Source of the DNA: Pyxidicoccus parkwaysis
GTDB taxonomy: Bacteria > Myxococcota > Myxococcia > Myxococcales > Myxococcaceae
Assembly: GCF_017301735.1 (NCBI RefSeq)
Contig: NZ_CP071090.1
Coordinates: 2,346,001-2,410,000, forward strand
Reading direction: 5' to 3'
Length of the DNA stretch: 64,000 bases
How positions within the stretch are numbered: the stretch's first letter is position 1; the number at the start of each line of letters is the position of its first letter. Below, piece by piece: positions 18,301 to 26,259 of this stretch. The notes beneath the pieces were generated by a model that worked only from the letters and a program-made list of their open reading frames with translations, made no database searches and had not been told where the DNA came from. Position numbers and translations under genes: made by a program.

Positions 18301-18588
18301 AAGCTGCGCCGCTTCGGGACGACGCAGCAGCGCGAGGGCATCGACGTGCGCACGCTGGCGGATGCCGCGCAGCAGCCGGGCACGAAGGGCCTGCTGAGCG
18401 TGACGGGGACGGCCCAGGGCTGCCAGGTGCAGGTGGGCGGCTCCATGCTTCCGGGCGTGACGCCGGTGACGAAGGCGCCCATCGAGGCGGGCCGCGAGTT
18501 GGAGGTGCTGGTGAGCTGCCCGGGCGGCGTGAGCAAGCAGTGGGTGCTGGCCGTGCCGGGACAGGAAATCGAGGTGACGGCGCGGTAG
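15370..18588 (+). CDS. Ser/Thr protein kinase with two N-terminal STAS-like/zinc-ribbon units and a C-terminal membrane anchor
   Basis: A 1072-residue protein from the ATG at 15370. Residues 17-110 look like a STAS domain (VVDLGRVERISSFG), followed by CxxC pairs at 115/118 and 145/148. A second STAS-like stretch (about 195-285) is followed by CxxC pairs at 293/296 and 324/327. The kinase domain spans about 394-665 with glycine loop GQGGMA (402-407), lysine in VVMKK, catalytic HRDVSPHN (531-538) and DFG (551-553), all intact. A long Pro/Ser/Gly-rich linker follows, then one membrane helix (about 911-933) and a 140-residue tail outside the cytoplasm. The coupled upstream ATPase and the SpoIIE phosphatase nearby suggest a partner-switching circuit joined to Hanks-kinase signalling. 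Confidence 0.9.
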   Translation: MRSGPVDSQGSNAIISRLRVGTITHVRVSGVIDETFPLTANSPELTGLLVVDLGRVERISSFGVRRWIEFAGKLPAGALGLYVVHAPPVMVDQLNMVEGFAGVARVLSVLAPYTCPTCNEDRLRVVNLQDEQKALAEERAPEHTCPVCSNPLEFADQPGEFFDYARRQQFGTVDPVVMRYLRASMPAEQPELAQHLKIVQDDITYITLASLLKGDLNVRRLASGLEGRVGFDFSHVSKVEPEALPKLEQVLETAAQGAQVVLTRLPPPALAALARSSRQLPARICSLWLPCECRHCGQVSHQRIQASEYLAQLRAQQSHVERACPICGGSAKVPHMPQLQGLLARVQLTDRPLEDMESLEPRALSQYLFGSTNIDPNAKQGASTDISNSLGSTKLNIIRRLGQGGMAEVFLAKQVGVKGFEKFVVMKKILPQFAENPEFVDMLFAEARANARLTHPNVVQTFDVGVSDGVAYITMEYVRGPDLKKLVNELRRKGLALPLEHALRIVAEVAAGLHYAHSYVDPAGTPYPVVHRDVSPHNVLISLDGAIKLSDFGIAKVAGEEHTQAGVLKGKISYISPEAASGRTLDARNDVFALGVVLFELLTGQLPFKRDHDAATLNAIVREPAPVPSQLKPSIPQDVSDLILRALVKDPARRTPSGAAMREEIEAVMAHHRLNSSPAAVAQFFKDTLGDRLTEFAPSATSGTGSHPRPMPSGTGSGSVVNTGDMSAPQDGRTPSRGSGSHPAGTGSGSAPRPSGSTPRPTTPPPVAAPPPARPTGSAPRVVAAPVTPPQPPLPELPELEVEERTEVVPLAKGQPPPGMEALPPRPPSAVRPSQPQPAMPQPPRSAPSGQTQAYGAHANAAPPARPSTQTAAHARPPAAPQAPARPAPQAAPMAPRAPEPEVTEPAKGGSWKWAALGVGGVLVVAAVAVVMMRGSGSGFVNVEEGEHVYVGGLRLEQGTAPPQTPGPLLVSTAVGGKLRRFGTTQQREGIDVRTLADAAQQPGTKGLLSVTGTAQGCQVQVGGSMLPGVTPVTKAPIEAGRELEVLVSCPGGVSKQWVLAVPGQEIEVTAR

Positions 18589-18664
18589 CGGAAGCAGCCA
18601 GCGGCGCGTCTCACCTGCGGGCGCCACACGCGCCCCATGTCGCACGATGAAGGGTGCGTAACGC

Positions 18665-20995
18665 ATGAAGGGTTGGAGCCTGTTCCCCCACCTCGTGGTG
18701 CGCACCACGGGCTTCCCCTTCGACTGGCTGGAGCGCCTGGGCTGTCCGGAGACCGCGCGGAGTGCGCGCCGTCTCGCGGATGCACAGCGGGCGCTGGAGG
18801 CCCTGCGCGCCGAGGGCCCTCGGGTGAAGCGTCCCCCGCGCGCGGTGCTCGCCGCGCTGAAGGCCGGGCGGCCCGTGGACACCGAAGGGCTGGAGTCGCC
18901 GGAGGTCTTCGCCGAGTGGAACACGCGAGCCCGCGCGGCGCAGGAGGCCGAGGCCTCCTTCACCGAGGCGATGGAGCGCGAGAGCGCGAAGGTGGAGACG
19001 GCGCTCATGGCCCTGCGCCGCGAGCCGCGCTTCCTGGAGGCGGTGGCCAGCTCCAGCCCGCCCGTCGCGAGGGACTTGCTGGAAGGCCGTGAAGGGGCCC
19101 GGCTGCGGAGACAGGTGGCCAGCTACCTGCAGCGGCTGTGCGCGAAGAACGAGACGATGGGCTTCTTCGGCCCCATCAACTACGGCCGGGCGGACGCGGA
19201 GGCGCCCACGGGCGTGACGCTGCGCTGGTCCGGGCCGGAGGTGCTGGTGGGCCGCAACACCTTTGCGGCCTCGTGGCTGGTGCAGGGCCTGGTGCGCGCG
19301 ATTGCGTTCGACCCGGAGGTGGCCGCGTGGCTGGTGCTGCGCCGCAAGGCCTTCGCGGAGGTGCCCGCGCGCAAGTCGGCGCCCACGCCGGAGAGCGCGG
19401 AGGAGTTGCTGCCCAAGCTGGTGGAGGTGGCGGACGGGACGCGCACGCTGGCGGGACTGGCCTCGTCGCTGGGCGTGGCGCCGGGGCTGGCGCGCGAGGC
19501 GGCGCGGCTCGCGTGTGACAAGGGACTGCTCACGCACCAGCTCGAGGTACCGGCCGCCGTGCACCACCCGGTGGATGACCTGGCCGAGCGCGTGGCGGGC
19601 CTGCCGTGTCCCGCGGCCCGTCGTCACGTGGAGGGGTTGAGCGCGCTGCTGGAGTTGATGGGCCGGTACGGCGCGGCGGATGCGGCGGCGAAGATGGCCC
19701 TGCAGGAGTCCTTCGCGGCGCTGGCTCGGACGCGCTGGAGCGTGGTGCCGCCGTCGGAGCGGGGCCCCGCGTCCGAGTCGCACAACTTCTACCAGGACCG
19801 GCTTCCGCTCCGCGAAGAGTGCGGCGGAGACCTGCGCGTGGACGTCGGTGGCGAGCGCGCGCGCGAATTGGTGACGCGGCTGGAGCCCGCGCTGGCCTGG
19901 ATGGGCGAGGCGGCGCGTCGCACGCGTGAGGCCGCGCGCGCGGCGGTGGCGGGGTTGGTGGGCGCGCGCACGGTGCCCTTCTGGAAGGTCGTGGCGGCGT
20001 ACGCGGACCGGCCCGTGCCGTCGGACACGTCGGTGGCGGAAGTCTTCGCGGGGGCCATCTCCGATGCGTCCGCGCGCCACGTGGAGCTGGGAGGCGTGGT
20101 GCCGCCTCGGACGCCGGAGGATGCGCGGGCGCTGCCGCTCGTCACCTCGGTGGACCTGCTGGTCGGTGCTCGGGACGTGGAGGCGTGGGGGCGGGGTGAG
20201 TACGAGCTGGTGATGGGCGACGTCCACGACACCGCGCTGGTGTGGGGCTGGGCGCTCCAGTTCCACGAGGCCCGGAGCCGCGTGGAGAGCGGCATGGTGC
20301 GCGCGCTGGGAGCACTGCGCCGGCCGGTGCCGCTGTTGACGGTGCTGGCCTCGCGCCGCACGGGGCTGCTGCCGTCGGAGTTCCCAGGCCCGGTGGTGGA
20401 GCTGGGCGGGGTGAGTGCTCGCGCATCCGCGTGGCGAATGCCATTGGATGACCTGTTCGTGGAGAGCGACGGAAAGAGCGCGCGGCTGGTGTCGAAGCGG
20501 CTGGGCTCCGAGGTGTGCCTCTACAACGGCGAGCTGGAGAGCCTGGTGCATACCGCCTTCGCACTGCCGCGCATCCGTCCGCTGCGCGTGTCGATGGGGG
20601 CTCATACCCCGCGCCTGACGCTCGGCGGAGTGGTGGTGCAGCGCGAACAGTGGAGGCTGGGCGCGGAGGAGCGGGAGGCGCTGCTCGCATGCCGGGATGA
20701 CCGGGCGCGGCTGCGCGCGGCGGTGGGCATCTGGGGCGCGCGAGGAATGCCCGACTGCGTCTTCGCGAAGTTCAAGGACGAGCGGAAGCCCGTGCTGGTG
20801 GACGTGCGCAGCCCGCCGCTGCTGCGCGTGTTCCTCAACCTGCTGGAGCAGAAGGAAGAGGTCATCCTCTCGGAGATGCGGCCCGCGCCGGACCAGCTCT
20901 GGCTGAAGGGGCCGGGCGGCCGGCACACCGTGGAGCTGCGCTGCACGTTGCTGTGGGGCGCGCCGCCTCCGCCCGACGAGGAGGGCAGGGCGTGA
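18665..20995 (+). CDS. LanB-like dehydratase, glutamylation domain only (copy 1)
   Basis: A 776-residue protein with the Lant_dehydr_N signature: FPFDWLERLG near the N-terminus, LCAKNETMGFFGPINYG (about residues 157-173), and a C-terminal run including CVFAKFKDERKPVLVDV and PAPDQLWLKG. Full LanB enzymes have about 1000 residues, with a C-terminal elimination domain (SpaB_C) that is absent here. The architecture therefore resembles the first half of split LanBs, or the peptide aminoacyl-tRNA ligases (PEARLs) that extend peptides using charged tRNA. A four-codon open frame (M-K-G-A-stop, 18647-18661) sits just before the start. The gene overlaps its neighbour by 4 nt (GTGA), and a paralogue lies one gene further on. 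Confidence 0.8.
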   Translation: MKGWSLFPHLVVRTTGFPFDWLERLGCPETARSARRLADAQRALEALRAEGPRVKRPPRAVLAALKAGRPVDTEGLESPEVFAEWNTRARAAQEAEASFTEAMERESAKVETALMALRREPRFLEAVASSSPPVARDLLEGREGARLRRQVASYLQRLCAKNETMGFFGPINYGRADAEAPTGVTLRWSGPEVLVGRNTFAASWLVQGLVRAIAFDPEVAAWLVLRRKAFAEVPARKSAPTPESAEELLPKLVEVADGTRTLAGLASSLGVAPGLAREAARLACDKGLLTHQLEVPAAVHHPVDDLAERVAGLPCPAARRHVEGLSALLELMGRYGAADAAAKMALQESFAALARTRWSVVPPSERGPASESHNFYQDRLPLREECGGDLRVDVGGERARELVTRLEPALAWMGEAARRTREAARAAVAGLVGARTVPFWKVVAAYADRPVPSDTSVAEVFAGAISDASARHVELGGVVPPRTPEDARALPLVTSVDLLVGARDVEAWGRGEYELVMGDVHDTALVWGWALQFHEARSRVESGMVRALGALRRPVPLLTVLASRRTGLLPSEFPGPVVELGGVSARASAWRMPLDDLFVESDGKSARLVSKRLGSEVCLYNGELESLVHTAFALPRIRPLRVSMGAHTPRLTLGGVVVQREQWRLGAEEREALLACRDDRARLRAAVGIWGARGMPDCVFAKFKDERKPVLVDVRSPPLLRVFLNLLEQKEEVILSEMRPAPDQLWLKGPGGRHTVELRCTLLWGAPPPPDEEGRA

Positions 20996-22758
20996 AGCTG
21001 CTGGTCCTGCCGCCGCATCGTGACGTGACGCTCGTGCCGGATGCGCCCCAAGGGTGGCACGTCGTGGACGTGGCCCGGGACTTCTGCCGGCGAGTCCTCT
21101 CCGATGCCGCGCTGACGGAGTCCATCGACGACCGAGTGACGGGAACCGCGACACCGCAATCCATGCGCGAGCTGCTCCTGCTGCGCTCGGCCCGGACGCT
21201 GTTGGGTCGAGAGTCGCGCCGGGGCCATGCCTTCGACGTTGGCGGGACAGCGACATCACTGCTTACAGCGAACCCATCCCAGTCACTCGCGGGCCAGCCA
21301 CCATCGGGGCGTGATGGGGTCGACGACCACACGCGACTCCGCGCAATCGGCGCGGTGCTCACCGCCATCTCCGGGCCTCCGAATGGCATCCGCCTGCGGC
21401 TCGATGACCTGGAGCTGGAGGACGGCACCACCGAGCGAAGTGCCGACGTTCTGCGCGCCTTGGGCCAGCCCGCGCCCTTCACGGAGGACCTGGCCCGGGC
21501 CGCCGAACGCTTCACCCAGGCGGAGCGAGTGCGTCTCTGGTTGGAGCGGGACCAGCAGCTCCCCGCTGCGGCATGGCTCGCTCGAGCGTGTCCGCAAGAC
21601 GTACCGCTCGAAGTAGCAGGTCCCTTCGCGGCGGCGCATCGCAAGGTGCTCGCACGCATGCCCATGTTCCAGCGAGCGGAGTTCATCGATGACGCCGCGC
21701 CCCTGCACTGGCGCGTCGCGCCGCTGCTCGGTGAACCGCGAGCGGACTCCCTCCTCTGGATTCCCGAGTCGCTCGACCTGTTGGTCTACGCACCTCCACT
21801 TCCGCTCGATGAGCACGACGCGCTGCTCTTCGAAGAAACCGAGCCGAGAGACCTGCGGACACTGACCACGAAGCAGGTGCTCGGGGCGTGTACGCCGGAC
21901 GAGCTGAAGGTCTTCACCAGAGGCGGCCCCTGGGGCGGTCATGTGATGCTGGGCTCGCTCGGTCATGCAGAGGCTCTCATCGAGGGCGGTTGCCGCGTAG
22001 CGGTCGTGGGGTTCTGCGCCGTGAGCGGCGGCCGTGTGATGGACCCGTATGGCTACTGGCACAACACTCACGTCTTGGTGCAGGGGGCACAGCGCCTGAG
22101 AGCCGCGGGCGTGCGGCTCGTCGCGGAGTGGTGGGTCGGTGCACCCGGAGTCGATGAGGCCGTGCTGGAAGAGACGCTGAGCGCACTCGCATCGGAGCCA
22201 CTGTTCGACCACGTCGCTGGAGTGCGCCCCTTCCATTGGTCCCTGGAGCACCGGGGCATCGAGCGTGCGTCCATGGAGCCGCTGCCTTCTCCGCCGGACC
22301 GCGACCTCGCGCGGAGCCAGCCGTTCGAAGCGCCGAACACGATTCCGACCTCGCGGTTGCCGGAGGTGCTCGCGAACCTGAGCACCCGTCTGATGCAGCG
22401 AGCCCCCCTGAATCCAGGCCGCGTCGCTGGAGCGAATCTCCGGGGGCCGACGGCATTCCCTCACATGATGATCCTCACCGTGGATTACTCCGAGCACTCG
22501 CCCATCCGCCTCGACGACGACTGCGCGCTGGTCCAACTGCCCGCGTCCCTCGACGGTGCACCGAAGCCCACGTGGTACGCGGCGAACCTGCGCACGGGCA
22601 CGGTGCTCGCGATGGACGCACGGCTCGCGCCGAAGCTGTCCACCCTGGACCGTCCCACACAGGTGTCCGAGGTGCTGGGCGCCGTCCCCGAGGCACAGCG
22701 GCAAAAGCTGGTGAACACGCTGGTGGCCAAGACCGTCCTGACGAGAGTGCACGAATGA
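20992..22758 (+). CDS. Unrecognised protein with RRE/PqqD-like C-terminus, between two LanB-like genes
   Basis: A 588-residue protein from a GTG overlapping the previous stop. The last 85 residues (from CALVQLPASL through NLRTGTVLAMD, then a helical tail with VSEVLGAVPE and LVNTLVAKTVL) have the beta-strand/winged-helix pattern of the RiPP recognition element, as in PqqD. The middle contains GPWGGHVMLGSLGHAEALIEGGCRVAVVGFCAVSGG and EWWVGAPGVDEAVLEETLSAL, suggesting a cobalamin-binding/radical-SAM-like alpha/beta layout. However, there is no CxxxCxxC cluster motif, so it is not an active radical SAM enzyme. It could present a peptide substrate to the flanking LanB-like proteins. It overlaps the next gene by 4 nt (ATGA). 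Confidence 0.6.
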   Translation: MKLLVLPPHRDVTLVPDAPQGWHVVDVARDFCRRVLSDAALTESIDDRVTGTATPQSMRELLLLRSARTLLGRESRRGHAFDVGGTATSLLTANPSQSLAGQPPSGRDGVDDHTRLRAIGAVLTAISGPPNGIRLRLDDLELEDGTTERSADVLRALGQPAPFTEDLARAAERFTQAERVRLWLERDQQLPAAAWLARACPQDVPLEVAGPFAAAHRKVLARMPMFQRAEFIDDAAPLHWRVAPLLGEPRADSLLWIPESLDLLVYAPPLPLDEHDALLFEETEPRDLRTLTTKQVLGACTPDELKVFTRGGPWGGHVMLGSLGHAEALIEGGCRVAVVGFCAVSGGRVMDPYGYWHNTHVLVQGAQRLRAAGVRLVAEWWVGAPGVDEAVLEETLSALASEPLFDHVAGVRPFHWSLEHRGIERASMEPLPSPPDRDLARSQPFEAPNTIPTSRLPEVLANLSTRLMQRAPLNPGRVAGANLRGPTAFPHMMILTVDYSEHSPIRLDDDCALVQLPASLDGAPKPTWYAANLRTGTVLAMDARLAPKLSTLDRPTQVSEVLGAVPEAQRQKLVNTLVAKTVLTRVHE

Positions 22759-25052
22759 GTGAGACCTGGACGCTGGGCGAGCTGTTCGTGCTCCGGCACG
22801 CTGGCTTCCCGTTCGACTGGCTGGAGTCCCTCGGCCTGTCCTCGGACTTGCTGGCGCAGACCTCGCAGCTCCTCGCGGACGAGGACGCGCTGCTCGCGGC
22901 GGCACGGGCCGACGGTGGTGACGCCGAAGCCCAGGCCGTGCAGGACGCCCTCGCCCTGGGCCGTGAGCCCGCGCTCAAGGCCCGTAACAGTCCTGCATTC
23001 CGCGAAGCACGGACCCGCTACCTCGCGAGCCGCCAGTCCCTCCAGTCCCGCTACGCCGAGGAGCGAGCGGTCCTGCGCCGCAACCTGCGAGCGCGCGCCG
23101 CCGACCCGTCCATCCAGGAGGCGGTGTTCCTCTCCAGCCCGGCCATGTTCGACAACGTCTGGTCGCGCTACCTGAATGGCGGCGAAAGGCCGGACACCTC
23201 CGACGCGCGCCGGGTGGAGCGACAGGTCTACACGTACCTCCAGCGCTTCTGCGCGAAGAACGAGACGACGAGCTTCTTCGGCCCCATCTCCTACGGCGAG
23301 CGGACCTCGGACGACGGCTACGACGTGCGCACGGTGCCCAGCGGCAACACGCGCCGCCGCACCTTCTTCTCCTTCTGGGCAGTGACGGAACTGGCGCGAG
23401 CCGTGATGCGCGAGCGCACGCTGCGCCCGCACCTGCCGCTGCGCCTCAACCCGCTCTTCACCGTGACGCCCGGCCGTGCCACGTGCGCACCGCTGAAGCT
23501 GGACGTGCCCCTCTCCGCGCAGGCGGAGCAGCTCCTCTCCGTGCTGAAAGAGCACCCCACGCCAGCGGCCGCGGCCCGAGCTCTCGGCCTCGCGACGGAG
23601 GACGTGGAGCGACAAGCCCTCCCGCTGGTGAAGACCGCGCTGCTCCTCTGGGGCCTCCCGTTCCGTCCGAACGACTTCGGCACCTTCGAGAGCGTGCGCG
23701 AAGCAGTGGCCGCGCTCCCCGAGTCCGACGCAAGGGCCCGCTGGCTGGAGCGTCTGGACATGCTCGCGCGCATGCGGGCCGACTTCGAGACCGTGGACCT
23801 CGTTCGCCGCCGCGAGCTGCTCCCGCGCCTCGAAGCCACCTTCACCGAGGCCACCGGCAAGCCCGCGAGGCGAGGCGAGGGCCAAGTGTACGCGGACCGG
23901 CTCATCCTCTACGAAGAGGCCAGCTCCCCGTTCCGCCTCCGTTTCGGAGCACGCTTCACCGAAGAGCTCGAGGCCGCGCTCACGGGCGCATTGGAGCTCT
24001 CCGCCGCCTACGGCGAGAAGGTGCAGCGAGGCTTCAAGGAGCAGGTGCGCGACGCGCTCGGCCCGGACGAAGCCCCGCTGGACCTCCTCGACTATGCGGT
24101 GCGCCTGCGCCCGGACAACGTGTCGGGAAGCCGCTTCTCACCCGTGCCGCCGGTGTTCCTCGACGACGACGGCACCCGCGCGCGCACGCTGCCCGTGGAC
24201 TTCCTCGGCACGTCCACGCCCGGAGGCCGCTACGCCCTGCCGGACGTGTGTCTCGCGGCGAAGCAGGACGGCAGCGGCTTCGAGGTCATGCTCGCGCGCG
24301 TCCACCACCATCTCCTGCTGTGGAGCTGGCTCAGCGCCTTCCAACCCGAGCGCGAGCGGTACGCCTCGGTGGCCTCGCGCTGGCTGGACGCGGACCCGGC
24401 CGCGCGCGGGCTCGTGGGCCTCTCCATCCGCCGCCGCAACAAGGGCTTCTACGTCTACCCGGGGCGGCGGCTCGTGTACTCGGTCTCCGACGTGCTGGAC
24501 GTGGAAGAAGGCGCGCTCACGCCGGCTGACGTGAAGGTGCGGCCCACGCCCCAGGGCCCGGTGCTGGTGGACGGGAAGGGCGAGCCCCTGCACCTCTACC
24601 TCCCGCTCGACGACTTCTCCTCGTACCCGCCCTTCGCCGCGCTCTCGCATCCCCAGGTGCTGCACGCGCCGCTGCGCACGAAGGGCAACCACCTGCCTCG
24701 CCTCCACATCGGCGGCGCGCTGTACCAGCGCGAGCGCTGGGAGTTGGCCGCGGAGCGCTTCTCGAAGCCCACCGGCTTCGACCTCTTCCTCGCCGTGCAG
24801 CGCGAGCGCCGGGCCGGTGGCTGGCCCCGCTTCGTCTTCATGCGCAGCTCGAAGGAGCGCAAGCCGTACCTCATCGACACCTCGAGCCCCTTCGCGTTGG
24901 ACCTGCTCTCGCACCTCGCCCGCGAGGCGGAGCGCCTGTCCGTGGAGGAGATGTACCCCGCTCCCGAGCAGCTCTGGCTCAAGGACTCGCGCGGCCGCTA
25001 CACCTGTGAATTGCGCATGCAGTTCACCCGGTGGACCGGTCCCCGGACGTGA
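22755..25052 (+). CDS. LanB-like dehydratase, glutamylation domain only (copy 2)
   Basis: A 765-residue protein from the ATG overlapping the previous stop. It shares the landmarks of copy 1: FPFDWLESLG near residue 20, FCAKNETTSFFGPISYG (about 163-179), a C-terminal FVFMRSSKERKPYLIDTS, and PAPEQLWLKDSRGRYTCELR at the end. Overall divergence between the copies is high, so this is an old duplication with probable division of labour. No C-terminal elimination domain is present. In the family this domain transfers glutamate (or another amino acid in PEARLs) from aminoacyl-tRNA to a peptide. No lantibiotic cyclase or obvious Cys-rich precursor is adjacent. The three genes form one translationally coupled unit. 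Confidence 0.8.
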   Translation: MSETWTLGELFVLRHAGFPFDWLESLGLSSDLLAQTSQLLADEDALLAAARADGGDAEAQAVQDALALGREPALKARNSPAFREARTRYLASRQSLQSRYAEERAVLRRNLRARAADPSIQEAVFLSSPAMFDNVWSRYLNGGERPDTSDARRVERQVYTYLQRFCAKNETTSFFGPISYGERTSDDGYDVRTVPSGNTRRRTFFSFWAVTELARAVMRERTLRPHLPLRLNPLFTVTPGRATCAPLKLDVPLSAQAEQLLSVLKEHPTPAAAARALGLATEDVERQALPLVKTALLLWGLPFRPNDFGTFESVREAVAALPESDARARWLERLDMLARMRADFETVDLVRRRELLPRLEATFTEATGKPARRGEGQVYADRLILYEEASSPFRLRFGARFTEELEAALTGALELSAAYGEKVQRGFKEQVRDALGPDEAPLDLLDYAVRLRPDNVSGSRFSPVPPVFLDDDGTRARTLPVDFLGTSTPGGRYALPDVCLAAKQDGSGFEVMLARVHHHLLLWSWLSAFQPERERYASVASRWLDADPAARGLVGLSIRRRNKGFYVYPGRRLVYSVSDVLDVEEGALTPADVKVRPTPQGPVLVDGKGEPLHLYLPLDDFSSYPPFAALSHPQVLHAPLRTKGNHLPRLHIGGALYQRERWELAAERFSKPTGFDLFLAVQRERRAGGWPRFVFMRSSKERKPYLIDTSSPFALDLLSHLAREAERLSVEEMYPAPEQLWLKDSRGRYTCELRMQFTRWTGPRT

Positions 25053-25080
25053 CGAAGCGGCGAACCCGCCCCCCGGACCT

Positions 25081-25111
25081 TTGACATCCGGGGTGTACCA
25101 GCGGCCAGAAT
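25081..25111 (+). promoter_or_regulatory. Weak candidate promoter upstream of the 25185 gene
   Basis: TTGACA at 25081-25086 is a perfect -35 element. The best -10 match, CAGAAT at 25106-25111, gives a 19-nt spacer, which is long. The position (about 75 nt before the start codon) is sensible. Confidence 0.3.
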
Positions 25112-25184
25112 GGCCCAATGCCCGAGCCTGGCGGGGCTTTCCGCCCCTGCTGGGATGACGGGCCCTTTTCTGGAGAGAAAATCC

Positions 25185-25643
25185 ATGGCCGGAGAGAACC
25201 AGGTCGTCCCCCCGCCGCCCAAGAAGCTGAAGAAGCCGGTGGAGGTGATGCGCGCGGAGCTGCTCACCAACAAGGACGTCATCGAGCAGGCCCGCCTGCT
25301 GAAGGTCGACCTGGCGGAGTACGTGGAGAAGATCCTCGACTACGCCCAGAACCCCGAGAAGCCGCCCCAGCTCGTCATCACCCCGGACGAGGAGCTGAAG
25401 GCCATGGACCCCAACGCCCCCACCGTCCAGGAGCTGGAGACGCACCTCCAGAAGATCATCGACGGTGAAATCGTGATCAGCCGCGCGCAGCAGCGCGACG
25501 GCTTCAACGACAAGGACGCCGACGCCCGCTTCAAGAAGGCGCTCGCCTCTGATGCGGCGCAGCAGGGCGCTCCCGAGGCTCGCAAGGGCGCGTCGCCCAC
25601 CGCCCTCCAGGCTGATCCGAAGAAGGCGCCGCCGAAGAGCTGA
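25185..25643 (+). CDS. Small soluble charged protein of unknown function
   Basis: A 152-residue protein from the ATG at 25185, with GGAGAGA at 25172-25178. The N-terminus is Pro/Lys-rich (VVPPPPKKLKKP). The centre (residues 20-115) is predicted helical and acidic, with AELLTNKDVIEQARLLKVDLAEYVEKILDYAQ and VQELETHLQKIIDGEIVISRAQ. The tail is Ala/Pro/Lys-rich and probably disordered. No signal peptide, membrane segment or catalytic motif. It has its own terminator. Its position after the LanB-like cassette makes it one candidate partner or substrate, but nothing in the sequence proves that. Confidence 0.75.
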   Translation: MAGENQVVPPPPKKLKKPVEVMRAELLTNKDVIEQARLLKVDLAEYVEKILDYAQNPEKPPQLVITPDEELKAMDPNAPTVQELETHLQKIIDGEIVISRAQQRDGFNDKDADARFKKALASDAAQQGAPEARKGASPTALQADPKKAPPKS

Positions 25644-25655
25644 GTCCCTGGTGGA

Positions 25656-25691
25656 GGGGCGGGAAATATTATTTCGGGATTTTCCCGCCCC
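25656..25691 (+). terminator. Strong hairpin terminator
   Basis: A perfect 11-bp stem, GGGGCGGGAAA (25656-25666) and TTTCCCGCCCC (25681-25691), with a 14-nt AT-rich loop, begins 12 nt after the preceding stop codon. The flanking A/T pairs make it work as a terminator in either direction. A second small hairpin (CCCTTG 25704-25709 with CAAGGG 25716-25721) follows. Confidence 0.75.
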
Positions 25692-25805
25692 TGTTCAGTC
25701 AACCCCTTGGATTCACAAGGGTTTCCACCCGGCAAACAGTTTTTTCAGGTAACACGGAAACAATCACGGCGAGTCTTCGACAATCCGTACAACAGGAACA
25801 CTTGA

Positions 25806-25822
25806 TGGCCGCACCGCGGCCA
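25806..25822 (+). promoter_or_regulatory. Leader stem-loop before the glycine-rich protein gene
   Basis: TGGCCGC and GCGGCCA pair perfectly around a 3-nt loop (ACC). The stem ends about 5 nt before the ribosome-binding site AAAAGGA and 20 nt before the ATG at 25842. Such 5' hairpins often stabilise abundant transcripts; here it could also expose or shield the start region. Confidence 0.5.
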
Positions 25823-25841
25823 CAACCAAAAGGACTCGACC

Positions 25842-26249
25842 ATGGGTGGAATTGGCAAGGCTCTCGGCAAGGTGATGGACGTCGTCAAGCCGTTCGTCTC
25901 GATGGTCAACCCGCTGCTCGGCGCGGCGATGGGCTTCGCCAGCGGCCTGATGCAGGGCAAGAACCCCCTGCAGGCGCTCATCGGCGCGGCCACGGACCTC
26001 ATCCCGGGCGGCATGGGCGGAGTGATGGGCAACGTCCTCGGCAAGTTTGGCGGCGGGGCCCTCATGAACGGCATGGGTGGCAACAGCCTGCTGAGCGGCG
26101 CGCTGAACCTGGCTTCCGGCCAGGGCAAGGTCACCGACATCCTCGGCGACTTCCTCAAGAGCAGCACCACCAAGGCGTTCACGAGCCAGGGCATGGGCAA
26201 CATGGCCGAGCTCGCCGCCCAGCGCATGTCCAAGTTCTTCACGGAGTAA
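25842..26249 (+). CDS. Small Gly/Met-rich amphipathic protein of unknown function
   Basis: A 135-residue protein with ribosome-binding site AAAAGGA and a 5' stem-loop. It is built of glycine-zipper-like stretches (NPLLGAAMGFASGLMQG, PGGMGGVMGNVLGKFGGG) and ends in a more polar helix. It has no charged catalytic site, no cysteines and no cleavable signal peptide. Gly-x-x-x-Gly helices suggest membrane insertion or self-assembly; similar composition occurs in bacteriocin-like peptides and in phage tail or DNA-ejection proteins. An intergenic region with terminator and hairpins gives it its own promoter. A GNAT-like gene follows 11 nt downstream. Function is unknown. Confidence 0.7.
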   Translation: MGGIGKALGKVMDVVKPFVSMVNPLLGAAMGFASGLMQGKNPLQALIGAATDLIPGGMGGVMGNVLGKFGGGALMNGMGGNSLLSGALNLASGQGKVTDILGDFLKSSTTKAFTSQGMGNMAELAAQRMSKFFTE

Positions 26250-26259
26250 TCTGTCTCGG

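Noticed and set aside
18647..18661. Four-codon open frame M-K-G-A before the first LanB-like gene
   Set aside because: Could be a leader peptide but is too short to judge; noted only as context of the start site.
15376..19008. A 1210-codon minus-strand frame over the Ser/Thr kinase
   Set aside because: Antisense to catalytic kinase motifs; product is His/Arg/Leu-rich repeats without recognisable structure.
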